64,000 bases of DNA, from positions 19,948,386 through 20,012,385 of the forward strand of contig JAJEKV010000003.1 of the NCBI GenBank assembly GCA_021234155.1, in the 5' to 3' direction. The notes beneath the pieces were generated by a model that searched no databases, was not told the DNA's origin, and saw only the letters and a program-made list of their open reading frames with translations. The stretch's first letter is position 1. The number at the start of each line of letters is the position of its first letter. Positions 11,747 to 22,756 of the stretch are shown here, in pieces. The position numbers and the translations under genes were made by a program. The stretch is from Isoetes taiwanensis. Lineage: Eukaryota; Streptophyta; Lycopodiopsida; Isoetales; Isoetaceae.

Positions 11747-12092
11747 CATACTCTTCTGAGTTGCCCTGCTTTTGAGATAGTCCAGAATCATTTTTCGACC
11801 TTAGCATTCCATTCCACGCTTCCACAACTTCTCAGCGCACCATCTGTGCATGACTTGGCATTATACATACATGAGGTTCTAGATAAACGTCTGCAATTAC
11901 TGAGCCCTCAGTAGTCATTATTTAAGCTTGTCTAATATCATCATTACTGCAAAGGTTTTTCCCTTGAAAACCTTTCGAGGCAGGGGTTTTTTAATCCTAG
12001 TAGTAATGATTATACTAGCCCATTGTATGGGTCCCATGACCTATTGGTCTCCGTGGACATTAAAAAAACTATTCTATTCTATTCTATTCTAT
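11747..12092 (+). mobile_element. 5'-truncated LINE 3' end with ATTCT tail
   Basis: The C-terminal ~55 residues of a LINE protein (HTLLSCPAFE and LALYIHEVLDKRLQLLSPQ) are followed by stop, the 3' UTR block GGTCTCCGTGGACATT and four ATTCT repeats. Unit 1 has CAAATACTATCCACTTGG at 1731-1748 with nothing inserted. Here CTAT flanks both sides, although the right copy merges with the tail. This insertion is private to unit 2. Confidence 0.8.
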
Positions 12093-12384
12093 CCACTTGG
12101 TCATTGACCAAAACACTTCTCTCTTCCTAATCGATTTTCTCCCACTAAAATTCCCACATCCCCTACAAAATCTATCATCTGGAGTTTATATTTTACAATT
12201 TTTATTTTTACAGTTTTTAACTTCTACGATTTTATTTTTATAGTTTTTATTGTCATTTTTACAGTTTTTATTTTTACAGTTTTTATTTTTATAGTTTTTA
12301 TTTGTACAACTATTATTTGTGCTCTTCTTTAATGGTTGTTATTCGATTTTTGTTATGGTACAGTGTGATCTGTTTATTTTTTTT

Positions 12385-12524
12385 ACAGTTTCATTCACTA
12401 ACTCTTTTGGTTTCAAATGTTTTATAGTTTTTTATTCACCAAGTCTTTTAATTTTTTGTAGTTTTTCAAGCACTGCTGTCAGCACCACATTGCAACTGAA
12501 ACCAACTTCTCAGAGCACCATCTG
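12385..12524. repeat. Tandem ~2-kb repeat, truncated unit 3
   Basis: Repeats the unit start (ACAGTTTCATTCACTA), continues through GCACCACATTGCAACTG and enters the LINE-tail sequence (CTCAGAGCACCATCTG) seen at 2171. It then stops at GTGCATG and switches into gypsy LTR sequence. TGCATG is shared by both partners at the junction. Confidence 0.8.
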
Positions 12525-13043
12525 TGCATGTTGTTGGGGGTTAATACAATGTCTCGGTGCATGTGGACATTGAGTTCATTGTGGTCGCATGGCCTAGTCT
12601 AAATGTGAAGTGCACTAGACAATTTAGACTAGGGGGTAGGTTACTTAGAATTTCTGATTAGAGCGACATTAGCTAAGGTAATGTTGCGGAAATTCTAGTG
12701 GCCTGATTCGGAGCCAGAGAATGCCCCAGTGAGTACGAATATTCTTAGGGGTGGCGCCCGCTTATGTGGACGCCAATTTGCCCCCATATAGTTCACTGCT
12801 CCTTTTGTTGCAAATGCGATACTTATGTGCACCCATAAATTCCTTAGGTAAGGAAATAGAATTTCCTTAATAATGGTTGATATTGGGGGCTGGTATCACA
12901 CTTTTGGGCTGCTGTAGCAGCAGCAAATTTGCATTGAACGTGAGTGAACCCGAGTGATCCAAAAGGGGTAAAAACGAAGGCTGGAAGGAGGCAAGTAGCA
13001 AGAGAAGGGAGCTGATTTGCAGCAGGAAGAATAGGCAATTCGA
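12525..13043 (+). repeat. Gypsy LTR fragment (internal part only)
   Basis: From GTTGTTGGGGGTTAATAC onward it matches 3967-4481 of the 3' LTR almost base for base, lacking the first ~47 bp and the last ~1.1 kb of the LTR. The right edge AATTCGAA abuts R2 repeat copy 1. It is neither a solo LTR nor an intact element, but a rearrangement scar. Confidence 0.85.
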
Positions 13044-13294
13044 AATATTGCCATGGTTTGCAACGCCAGCGAGAATAATTGTCACATGATCCTTATCAAA
13101 TACCACCTCTATCACAGTAAAGATAAAGTTCACCCAATTTGTTTCGTATTGCAGAAGCGGATTTCTCGCATGGTTGGGACTATGATTCCGGTCATGTATA
13201 GTATGCAAAACCATATATTTGGCCCTGTTTGAGCAGCTTAGATTCATTCAAAGGTCATGTTTTTTACTAGGTTCGTTGAATGGTCATTTTTAAA

Positions 13295-13453
13295 TGGTTG
13301 AAAGAAAGCAAGGAGAGAAGAAATAGCCGATTTTTTGTGGCAGGGATAAGATGCATGCTGACGGCAACGGATCCAGCGAGGGTTGTGGTTTCAGCATTCA
13401 CGGCAGGCATTTCTAAACTAGCCGATTGCGAATCCAACTTTAGGAATTTGTAG
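13295..13453 (+). pseudogene. R2-borne exon-like reading frame
   Basis: Fifty-two codons ending in TAG (SRFFVAGIRCMLTATDPARV, then ADCESNFRNL). The homologous frame at 49130-49331 stays open but carries small in-frame insertions, one of which resembles an intron 3' end (CTGTTCTGTTTGCAG). Maintenance of frame in both copies suggests a captured terminal exon. I do not recognise the family. Confidence 0.35.
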
Positions 13454-14927
13454 GTGCCTAAGATGCAGCAAAAATCATTGACACGACTTAATAACTAGAA
13501 CTAACATTACTATGGAGAATGGGTCACAAATATTCGTTTCTTGAAGATTAATGGTTGTGTAACTTCTCTGTGTTGAGAAAATATTGTCACTTTCAATGTT
13601 TATTATAACACCGGATTCAAACTAGGGCAATGGGGTGAGAAGAATTCAAAGGAAAGGGAAATTTTGGCTGCTTTGAACAACAAAATGAAGTGATCTATAA
13701 GACATTAAGGAACTATTGAAAAAATTACGAAAGGCTTAGTCTTGCCTAAGAACTAGATTAATTTAACAGCATATGCATGAAGTTAGAAATTCATCATACT
13801 GAAATTGATCATACCGAATGCTATCTATGAACCATTTATAGTTTCAGTACTCATGGGGAGACAAAGATATCTCTAATCTGAGTGTGTTTCACAACATTGT
13901 AGTAATAGATGTTCGTAAATAATGAGTCCAATTTCACAGGTTTAGAAAGGCAATTAACTTTACATTGTCACTTCTTGATCACACATTATTTCCTTCTAAG
14001 ACACAAGGTGAGAAAACATAGGTTCAAACCATGTATGTTTCTGGACATGTACACAAGACGAACGAAGAGAAGCCGCCGCGATAAATTTCTTCTATATGTA
14101 AAGCTTTATAGCCATAGGGATATTTGAAATTGGAGGAAGCTCAAACCTCACAAGGGCTTTTAACGATAGCACTTGCAATATGAGACAAGCACGAGACATT
14201 TGTTTGTGATAAAATGGACATGAGCAAAAATTGTATTTTTATTATGCATATTCTGCTTATATTACTTGATGATATAAAGCAATGTAAAGCAAATATTACA
14301 TGCATATTCTGCTAATATTACTTAATGATATTGCGTGCAGATTGACAGTCATTACGTGCAGATGCCAATATTACTTGGTAATATAAACAATGTAAAGCAA
14401 TTACTTGATGCACTAAGATTCGAAATTTATTATCCATATTTTCATCGTAACTTATGAATTTGCGGTGGTTCAGTTTGTTAGAGCATTGATTTGAATTACA
14501 TTGATCTCCCTAGAAATAAGTAGCCCTAGAATCAATTTAGTTCTAGTTCCTACTTAAACACAGAGTTTGTTCTCTTATTATTCTCCCTCCCACTTCAACA
14601 TCAATTGCAAAAAATACCCACCATCACATCTTCCCACTCTGATCTATCTAGAAACAAGAGAAATATATATCGTCTTCTTCCACTTACAAAATTCATTATA
14701 CTTACCCATTCAACACATTCTCAGCTAAAGCACCGCATCGCCAGGCACACGTTTTTATTATACATGGCATTGCATGGCCTCTAGAGCCCAATTCATGTAG
14801 AGCAGAAAGACCAGCAAAATGTGCATTGCATGTCATTTCACTATAGCTCGAGCTTTAGAATCAATTCCTTCTTTGTTGTATATTTGTGTGATCTCAATTC
14901 GCCATTTTATAGCTTTTATTTGTATGC

Positions 14928-15039
14928 AACATTTCTTCCTGCATGCCACTTTCGTAACATTTCTTCATGCATGCCACTTTCGTAACATTTCTTCATGCAT
15001 GCCACTTTAGTAACATTTCTTCCTGCATGCCACTTTAGT
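14928..15039. repeat. 28-bp tandem repeat, four units
   Basis: Four consecutive 28-bp units of AACATTTCTTCATGCATGCC plus ACTTTCGT, differing at two or three positions. R2 copy 2 has three units at 50822-50910, so the array length differs between copies. Confidence 0.85.
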
Positions 15040-15344
15040 AACCTTCTTGTATTATATAGTCTCTTATGTTACTTCCAATAGAAATTTACCATCGCCTCAT
15101 CTCGTCTACCTTCTAAATATTAGTCCCCAAGCATTTTCAATAGTTTCAAACGATATCAAGACCCTAACAATGGTTCCAATGTCAATGTGAACCATTAGGA
15201 TGGTATTGACAACTTATTGTTCAGTGTCTAGTTCATTGGATTAACAATTAAGAGATCTTGTGTTCAAGTCTCTAGGGCTCCGTCATATGTCATCATTATA
15301 CTACTAGCTTTATTAGTTTTCAAATATATTTCCATACAATGATG

Positions 15345-16315
15345 TAACGTTCCTAACCGACATGCCCTTAACCAACTGGGCAAAACCGTCTAGACGTTTA
15401 TGAGTAGTCGCTTCTACCCATTTATGCCGGTGTCTCGGGAACGCCCCTCAGGCACATTCAAGGTTCGAATACTCGAGTGGTCTACCATGGGCCCGTTACA
15501 TGCTCGTCCTCGAGCATCTAAGGCTATACCATGTCACAATGATTACCAAGTCTTTGCAAATTACCCATGCATATAGGCACCCATGGAGACTCGAACTCGA
15601 GACCTGCTCTGATACCAGTGTCGCAAAGCAATCCGTCCTCCTGAACATCCATGCCAACTGCAGCAGCTTTTTGCTGATCTTGAATAAGCGCAAAAGTGAT
15701 GTACAAAGTTTTCATCTTTTCCCACACCTTATCTTTCTTATCTTCCAGCCAAAAGATGTTCGTCCATTCATCATCCTCTATGATTCTGAGGGCTTTTTCT
15801 TTCTCAATTTGGTTTTTGGAAGGCCCCGAACCATTTTTCTCTTGTCTGTAAGACATTCTTAGTTTTCCCCCGCAAATCTCCACACAAGAATCTGTAAATC
15901 CGTGAAGAACCAGGCCGGTCTGAGGTCGAAGAACTCTGTCCAGTGAAGAATGGGCTCGATTCCGAACCTTTCCAGTACCGAAATTTGAAAGAGATTTCTT
16001 GAAAATCTGCCTAAGGCTAGGTAGCCCGAGTTATGGGCCGAAACTCTTAAAGAACCTACTCTATCGAAACAAAGAATACTCAGATAATGACTGCTAAAAG
16101 CTGATCTCTGAATCTAATCCTTGTTCTGGAATTGTACGACTGAATAATTAAGCTATCTAAAGTTGCTACTGTCACATCAAAGCCATTGGGGATCTCCGGG
16201 AAGCCCAGACCCTGGAGAACAGCCTCCAAGAAGGCCTCATCCATTGGGTCCGGTATTCGCACGGAGTTCGAGGCGCCAAAGGGAGCGCCCAACGTTCATC
16301 TTTCCCCCAACAACA
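15345..16315 (-). mobile_element. Ty1/copia-type LTR with PBS, 5' end of a truncated element
   Basis: On the minus strand the LTR starts TGTTGGGGGAAAG (16312-16315) and ends ...GCGACA at 15619. One base later comes TGGTATCAGAGC (15617-15606). These 12 nt are complementary to the 3' end of plant initiator-Met tRNA, the usual primer of Ty1/copia and many other plant LTR elements. About 260 bp of leader follow, down to 15345, where R2 begins. No gag-pol is present. The superfamily is inferred from LTR style and primer only. Confidence 0.6.
15606..15617 (-). other. Primer-binding site for initiator-Met tRNA
   Basis: TGGTATCAGAGC on the minus strand lies one base downstream of the LTR 3' end. It marks where reverse transcription would have started. 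Confidence 0.7.
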
Positions 16316-16966
16316 TGTCTAAGGGCATATTTTGGTAATGCAATAAATTCTCACTGTTACCTTTTTGAAAATCAGAATTTAGATATTTTATATGTCTTTT
16401 CCTATTCTCACGGCTAAATTTTCGATAATAAAAATTTACATATATTTTAGAGGTCATTTCTTTGTTCTTGAAGTTCATTATTAGAAGTGTATGACACGTT
16501 TTATTAAATTAGGACTATTGCACGAAATTTCTTGTTTTAAATAATTTCATGTATATCCATTGTTATCATTGTTGTTATTAAATTAAACCTATTTCCAATG
16601 AATTTCTTGTTTTTCAAATATTTTGTTTTAACTCTATATATTCCATAAATGTACGTATTTTTCTTATGATATTTAATTATTTTATAGTCACTGACTAAAA
16701 AGGGTGCAACTTATCTAGGTCAATGGTGCTCCTCCAACTCAAGATGTGAATAAAACAATGGTGTGCAAAATATTGATAAGGGCAATGTCAATAAGGTGTT
16801 GAAGATAAACAATTAGTCCTCTACAATAGGGTGCAATGGAGGAACAAGAAGGTGAGAATCATGCACAAGTGCAATAGGCCAAGGAGTCATTGTACTAGCA
16901 GATCCTGGTCAAGCTATTAATGATTAAAGGTTAGGGGAAGACAATTTTGGTATTGCAATTTCTAAG
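16316..16966. other. AT-rich spacer, no gene seen
   Basis: Very AT-rich, with no coding pattern. The sequence from about 16690 (AAGGGTGCAACTTATC) becomes purine-rich and may be the 5' flank of the following transposase-like gene. Confidence 0.6.
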
Positions 16967-17248
16967 TTGGAAGACAACTGGAAGGGTTTAGGTGACAAGG
17001 AATGTTTTGGTTGTGTCAAGCAATTGGAGGAAACTTGCATTATGGCATGGCCTATAAATAGTGTTCAATTTGTGGAGGATTACCTTTTTCCAGAGACAGA
17101 GGTTGTTGGGGATAATGATTGTCTTGATCCTGATCCATTAGCAGTGGGTACCCTAAACCTAAACAAAAGGGGAGAAGTATCAGCTGTCAGACATTATCCT
17201 AGCAAGAGAGCCGAGTTGATTAGTGACACTAAACGTGAGCTATGGTGA
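16967..17248 (+). pseudogene. Possible 5' exon of the DUF7869-like gene
   Basis: An open frame of about 93 codons (CFGCVKQLEETCIMAWPINS and NLNKRGEVSAVRHYP) lies just upstream of the transposase-like core and has similar base composition. No domain is recognised and no clear splice link is visible, so its membership in the same gene is inferred from position. Confidence 0.3.
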
Positions 17249-17283
17249 ATGTTAGGGGCTCAGATTGTTGTTAAAGTGATTGT

Positions 17284-19248
17284 GTGCAATTTTTTGCAAC
17301 AGAAAGCAAGAGCATTTTTCAAGAGTATACTATTGATGAAAGGGGGACCTACATGTACACAATTTTCGAGCATACACTCCAGGATGAAAGAAATCCAAAT
17401 AGAAAAAGATACCCTTTGTTAGGCAAATGGGTATATAAAAAAGCATGGCAGAATATCCATGCAATTCCAACTTCCTCATGGCATGATTGGCAAAAAAAAT
17501 AAGTAGAAGGGACCAGATTGCTTTGCATGGAAATAATGGTTTGTTGAGACCAACCTCTAGGATCTTGGCTGCCAGGGAGATATTTGAAAAATATATTGAC
17601 TTCATTGTAGAGTGTATGCCACACAAAAGCATAAGGGATGAAAAGGGACGAGCAGTTGTTGAGAAAAGGTTACCATCACATTTTACTCAAAAGAGTATTT
17701 TGGAAGAAGTGGATTTCTTACTTCGAGAATTGGAAATTCTTCCAATATCCCAACCTAGCTTTAATAGGCTATGGAAGAAGCACTTCAATCATGTCACCAT
17801 AGCAACTTCAAACAACTTTGCAAAGTGCAATTTGTGTGCTAAGTGGAAGGAGACTTTTGATAAGACTGGGCAACCAAGTCAAAGAGCTAGGATAAGGGAG
17901 CATATGAAGGACCATATGACTGATCAACAATCATGTAGATCATGTTATTGGATGTGGAGGACCTTACCTGCATTGGAATCTAATAACTATTTATGTATTA
18001 TTTATACATGACAAGATGGACCAGCAAAAGACTTGTCTTCCACAATTCAAGTACATACGAAAGACATGCAGAAGATTGTGATGTGATAAAATTTGTACCT
18101 AGCTTCATTAAAAATAAGAAAGAGAGATATATGTGACATGGCAAAATTGGATGATGTGGCAAAGTGAAGACAATGCAAGTAGTTAGAGGGGAGAAAAGTA
18201 GAAAGGGAGAGGAGAAAGGAGAAGCAGAATAGAAGGAGGATAACTAGGGATTTGAAGAAGCACTTGGGCAATGTCCCTAGTGAGTTGCTCAATTGCAACA
18301 TTGATCCTTGTTTGGCTTCCAAATTGCACCTTGGTCTGCCCACATCTCTCCGGGAAGAATAAGCAGAAACCAAGGCCACGAGTGTTAGCACTCAACACTA
18401 GTGAGTGGGCACTGATGAAGCTCACTAGTGCAGACTTGACACTGGTCACGTTGCTTCTAAATGAAGGTTATTCCCCTGAGCTAGAGATCTGTAGCGTAGG
18501 GGTACCGCAACATATTAATTGGGGTTTGGAGACGACATGTAGGTTCTACACCCGTGGATCTTGAGCATTGTGTTAAGTATTTAAGTAACAACAAGTGTCG
18601 GACGTAGGACTGTCACAAAGATCATACCCTTTGCAGATCTCAATGACCGGGGCAATCTTGCATGGGCAGACTCAAACCTACCATGGGCATTTCAGTTTGG
18701 AGTTGTGGAGTGATGGTCCAGATTTTCTTATTGGGAGTATCATGAGGTATTTGAGAAACTATGAAAATGAATAGGGGAAGTTTATCAAGGCAAGGTTTAG
18801 GAAGCATTGGTCTAGTGAACATGCTGGAGCTTCAACTTCACGTGCTAGAGCTCAAGATCTACCTAGAAGGTTCCTCTTGCAACTTGAAAATTGTGCTGGC
18901 CAAAATAAGAACAGGTGAATGTTTTCTTCCCTATCCTATTTAACAGATGTGAGCATATTTGAAACAGTTAATTTGGGGTTTTGGATGACCTTGCATACCC
19001 ATGAGGATGTGGACGCATCATTTGGCAAGTATAGTTGTACAGTGACCAACTTTTCTAGGCTAATGGAAATCTTGCATGAATGCACTACTCCAAACCCTAT
19101 AGGTTCTCTCGTAGAAGAAGTGCCTGATTGGAAGAGTTTTGTGGATGGCTATGCATTGGATCTTGAAGGTCATTCTTGGCCTCTTCAATTCACTTTTTGG
19201 GTGAGAAATGGGATTCCAATCTTTCAATGGAAGATGAGACCTTCAGAG
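17284..19248 (+). pseudogene. DUF7869-like (transposase-like) gene, N-terminal and core part, frameshifted
   Basis: Pieces in order: YPLLGKWVYKKAWQNIH (17416-17466), then a frame break in an A-run at about 17494. Next come RRDQIALHGNNGL, a Cys motif region (CNLCAKW), HMKDHMTDQQSCRSCYW and YLCII, then a shift at 18004 into DKMDQQKTCLPQFK. After about 750 poorly coding bases come LQLENCAGQNKNR and THEDVDASFGKYS (about 18875-19040). The HGN, DxxDQxK, LQ(D/E)NC..NKN and HTHEDVD series is what I associate with the DUF7869 family of plant and invertebrate mobile-element-like proteins. That assignment is from memory. Several frameshifts and stops make it a pseudogene. Confidence 0.55.
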
Positions 19249-19300
19249 AATAGAATAGAATAGATTTGTTAACGTCCACGGAGACCAATAGGAGAGTGGA
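19249..19300 (-). mobile_element. LINE 3' tail, minus strand, heavily truncated
   Basis: AGAATAGAATAGAATAGA, then GTTAACGTCCACGGAGACCA, is the reverse complement of the 3' UTR block GGTCTCCGTGGAC plus ATTCT tail of the LINE at 32655-34281. Only about 50 bp were inserted, inside the transposase-like pseudogene. Confidence 0.75.
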
Positions 19301-19329
19301 TAGGAGGGGAGGAAATATGGTGTAGAGAT

Positions 19330-20075
19330 GAGAATGACAAGCTATGATACCTCCAGGTCAACCAAAAGCTTTAAAACCTGCTAAAAAAGTGAAGCAATTG
19401 GGATTGACTAAGGAAGGAATCCAAGACTATATAAAGCATTGGCAAACCAAATGACACCAATCGTGCTTTAGTAGCTTATTAGAAGAAGGTGATTAATTTG
19501 TTGGGGGAGGTAGACACATCCTCAGATGAATTGAAAGAAGGGTGGTTGCTTAAAACTAGGTGGAAGACCTTAGCATGTGCTGAGGACGTTGATGACACTG
19601 TTAATAACATTCATAAGCATTATGCTCCTCCTCCTTCTGACAAACACTATGTTGGTCCTAAGAACAATAGGCCAAAGTTTCTAGGCATGAAGCTTATGAA
19701 CCTTCCACTAACTTGGAGTGCCACCAATTTGTGGTAGTAAAGCCAGCAGATTTAGAGACCTATCCAGTGTGGTTGGGATACACCATCTCTGACATTTGCA
19801 AAGAAGAAGGTAATATTAACTTCAATCTATGTGCGGCGGAATGGTGGTGTCTAGTACATCAGTTGACCAATGTATCGGATAAATAATGATACTTAGATTG
19901 GTGGATAAAGAAATGGAGGAAAAATCCTAGTGATCCTGATCTTTGGCTAGATTTTGAAAGTGTATTGTGTTCATGGACTCCAAAAACTATTCCAGGTAGA
20001 AATGTGAGAATTACAATACCTCAGGATGTAAGGAAGAAGGCTATGATATCATTGGGGGTGCTTGAAGAAAAATGA
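19330..20075 (+). pseudogene. C-terminal remnant of the transposase-like gene
   Basis: Discontinuous coding: KQLGLTKEGIQDYIKHWQTK, EELKEGWLLKTRW-like stretches near 19520, GPKNNRPKFLGMKLMNLPL, then in another frame ADLETYPVWLGYTISDICKE and WWIKKWRKNPSDPDLWLDFE with two adjacent stops near 19883. The order fits the C-terminal region of the preceding gene, but I cannot name a domain. Confidence 0.4.
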
Positions 20076-20339
20076 AAACTATGTAAGTTTTCTTCATCGG
20101 TTTTACAATATAGTGCTATATTGTGAAATATTGACTATTTTATAAATAATATGATATTATGTTTTCATACTTTTGAGGTGATTTGTGTGAATTTGAATAT
20201 GCTACTAAGAACATACAATATGAAATTTATCCCAAAATTAAGACGTAGTCCTAATTTAATTGAATGGTGGCTTTTACTAAAGCTACTGAAATTTCTTATC
20301 TTCCTGATGATATACACTCTCCACATGATCATTTTTTTT

Positions 20340-20640
20340 CCAGAATATGAGGCAGCCCTGTGGCTGATGTCAGGGCCGAGATATCCAAGGATTCTGAAGC
20401 CTTGGCTGAGGTCACAAAACAACTCCAAGAGGTGAAGGCTTCAAGTCTCGAGAAGAGAATCTATCCTCCATGTGCTTATTGCTCAAGAAATACACATTCT
20501 TCATATTATTGTTGTATAGGCCATGCACTAAGTGTGGAAGAGGGGACATTTTGGTAAAGAATGTCCTATTTGTACTTTTTGTGAAGCTATAGGTCACTAT
20601 GAGGATAAATATAGTGTAAAAAATACTTTGCAAGGCAAGA
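20340..20640 (+). pseudogene. Gag-like fragment with three zinc knuckles
   Basis: A short coiled-coil-like stretch (EALAEVTKQLQEVKASSLEK) is followed by CAYCSRNTHSSYYC, an exact CX2CX4HX4C knuckle. CTKCGRG, and after a one-base shift HFGKEC, completes a second knuckle. CTFCEAIGHYEDKY is a third that has lost its last Cys. Knuckles of this type bind nucleic acid in retroelement Gag or in cellular CCHC proteins. No protease or polymerase follows, so whether it is retrotransposon or transposase-associated is open. Confidence 0.5.
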
Positions 20641-20746
20641 CAAAGCCAAGGTTGTTGAACCAAGTGCCGCGGTGAGATTTTTGCAGGAAACAGAAGATCA
20701 AGAGGAGATTATGGCAGACCATACAAGAGGAATGCTCAATTCAAAA

Positions 20747-21434
20747 GGTTCGCAAGGAAATTGTCCATACCGTACCCCGCCAGCTCGTAAAGGACTTCTG
20801 CCTTCTTCTTGTGCTTGAGGTTAGCAATAACATGATAAGTCCGCACTATATCATCAAGCAGCAAGTACTTCTGCCCATTCACATAAACTACCGGCAAGGC
20901 ATCCAACTCGGTAAGCTTAGACCTCCGACTTCAATGCATTGGCATTTCTTGTGCCAACTACTTCCATCGTACGAAGTCATCCTGGCTTACCTGCTCATCA
21001 TCCTCCGAAGGCGAAGGGACGTGCATCTTCCCTTGCTCAGCTGGTATATCTTCATCCTCCACATAATGGTCCACGAGGATTGCCAAGGCAACACGCACTT
21101 CAAAATAGGTCTGGCCATTATATTGTAAAGTAGAGAGCTGCTTAGCCCAATGAACAATGCCCCGAAGGACACTGGAGGCGTGAGTATTGCCACCCAACAT
21201 CTCAAGTAGAGTTGCTCCGCTAAGGTACAACTGAGGAGGGTCTCCGTGCGGGATGCATTGAGGGACCATATCCTGAATGTAGAACTCAAGAAAGGTAGCA
21301 TAGTTCGGATGAGCCTGCGTGTTGGCGATGAGATCAACCTTCTGTAGTAAGAAAGGATGTAGAAGCTCGAAGGGAACCTGAGGGTCCCAATGTTCCCTGT
21401 CCATGTACCATTGCTGGCGCTTAGCGAAATCCAT
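20747..21434 (-). CDS. Unknown minus-strand ORF, two blocks
   Basis: The first block (21434-20958) is 158 codons from an ATG, with no recognised domain. It contains VPFELLHPFLLQKVDLIA, YLSGATLLEMLGGN and HWAKQLSTLQYNGQTYFEVR, and ends in an acidic tail. After a stop at 20958 a second frame resumes (ALPVVYVNGQKYLLLDDI, LKHKKKAEVLYELAGYG) to about 20747. The coding character is strong (few rare stretches, balanced composition), but the break needs an intron or a frameshift. It could be gag-like or a host gene fragment. Confidence 0.45.
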
Positions 21435-21439
21435 GAGGT

Positions 21440-22756
21440 AAGAAGGATAAACATGACTAGCAAGCTAACGTGATTGTTTTTTCTATTGGAACTATGTTTT
21501 TTTTCCCTTTCTTTTAAACAACTCATAAAATTGTTTTAAGGGTATGGTCTATGGCTTCAGGAATGGTCATTTATATATCCATATCAAATCCCCCTAGGAC
21601 CCCTCTTATTGTGCTACATATTTTTAGGTCATACCGCATATTGCATGGCAGCATCCCATATGGACATATGGCAATCCTCTAAATATCCTAATTTGCATAC
21701 CCTCATGACATATTGAGGTGAATAAATGTTGCAAATGTGTTGCTGACTTGGTGGAGGTGTAAAGTAATGTATGCATAATGTAAACGAGTTGAGAGGATCA
21801 AATTATCTACGTCCACTACGAGAAATAATCTTATACATGATGCCCTTTTAGACCATGGTGCATTTGTCTAAAATTACTTGCAAAAAATGCATATAATCAA
21901 ACCATAGTGTGATATCTAACATTGCTTTGCATTAGCTCTCAACAATCTTATAAGTTGAAGTTCACGTACATGATGTTCATATTAATGCATGCAGGGTGTG
22001 TTTTAAACACAATGTGCATGATTGAGGTGCTGACATGTAGAATGTGCACCTGTCACACGATAGGCTGAGAGAACCATTAGTTTGAATGGTGCCAAATATA
22101 TGAACGCTTGTAGCCTGCCATATTTGTGGATGGTGGGCTTGCCCATCTTGAATTCAAGCAACATGGAGGGGTTTATTTCAAAGAATTGTTTAAACCGAAA
22201 TTCAACAATTTTCAATACACAAAAATCCGAGAGAGATGAAACCAAATTCCTCTTCCCATTCAATTTATAGAGTCATTGCTGCAGCATGGAAGAGAGATTA
22301 CAAGCAGAGATTGTCTGCAAAGAGTGAAACAATGAAGAAGAATTTTCCTTCTAGCCTTTAAAGAAGAATAAGAAATTGAGATTGAGTGACTTATAATAAG
22401 AGAAATTTGAGGAGAAATCTTTGAAGTATTCAACCAAATTACTACAAATGTTCATGACAGTGCAAAGGTCATATCCTTGACAATCTTCTTTGGAGGGCAA
22501 AGGACTTACCAATTTCTTCTATGAAAAAATGTAAGAAGATTATCATGGCCGGGCAAATGGTGAAGAATTTGAAGAGAACAATGCAAAAACAAAAGTATGA
22601 GAGGAATTATGGCATGCTTCGTGCAAGAAAGTGCACTCCCGTAATGGCAATAGCAGGTACAAAAGTTACCAAGCCTGTGAACTGAACAGAAGTGGCCAGA
22701 TTGCTTAAAAAAAAAAAAAAAAAACAACAACAATTTCAAATGTTATTAAAAAAAGG
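21440..22756. other. No supportable gene; A-run at 22709-22726
   Basis: Short open stretches on both strands lack coding character. An 18-A run follows GCCAGATTGCTT at 22709 and could be the tail of another retrotransposed sequence, but no homologous copy in the window allows its 5' end to be set. Confidence 0.4.

Larger units (their letters stand above)
2047..12384. repeat. Tandem ~2-kb repeat, unit 2, with four nested insertions
   Basis: Unit 2 is interrupted by a LINE 3' fragment (2171-2425), a gypsy element (2564-5599 plus TSD), a 5.1-kb insertion (6205-11351) and a second LINE fragment (11747-12092). Removing them leaves about 1.5 kb that follows unit 1 in order, with a ~500-bp internal deletion between GCCTTTTAATGTTAATG and GATCTGG near 5655. 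All four boundaries are read against unit 1. Confidence 0.8.
13046..15340. repeat. R2 repeat, copy 1 (uninterrupted)
   Basis: About 2.3 kb matching 42594-42838 plus 49128-51796. This copy has no L1 insertion, no inverted duplication and no 172-bp tandem duplication, so it defines the ancestral state. It contains two exon-like pieces, a 28-bp tandem repeat and a weakly tRNA-like stretch (AGTGTCTAG ... GTTCAAGTCTC, 15220-15275). The rest has no gene that I can support. Confidence 0.85.

Noticed and set aside
14460-14510. GTGGTTCAGTTTGTTAGAGC as a tRNA gene start
   Set aside because: It resembles a tRNA D-arm, but no T-arm or acceptor stem follows within 80 bases.
15215-15290. tRNA-like A and B boxes in R2 (AGTGTCTAG ... 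GTTCAAGTCTC)
   Set aside because: The stretch does not fold into a full cloverleaf and no anticodon stem is clear; at best a degenerate SINE head.
22709-22726. Processed pseudogene ending at the A-run
   Set aside because: No coding sequence or homologous copy upstream to support retroposition.
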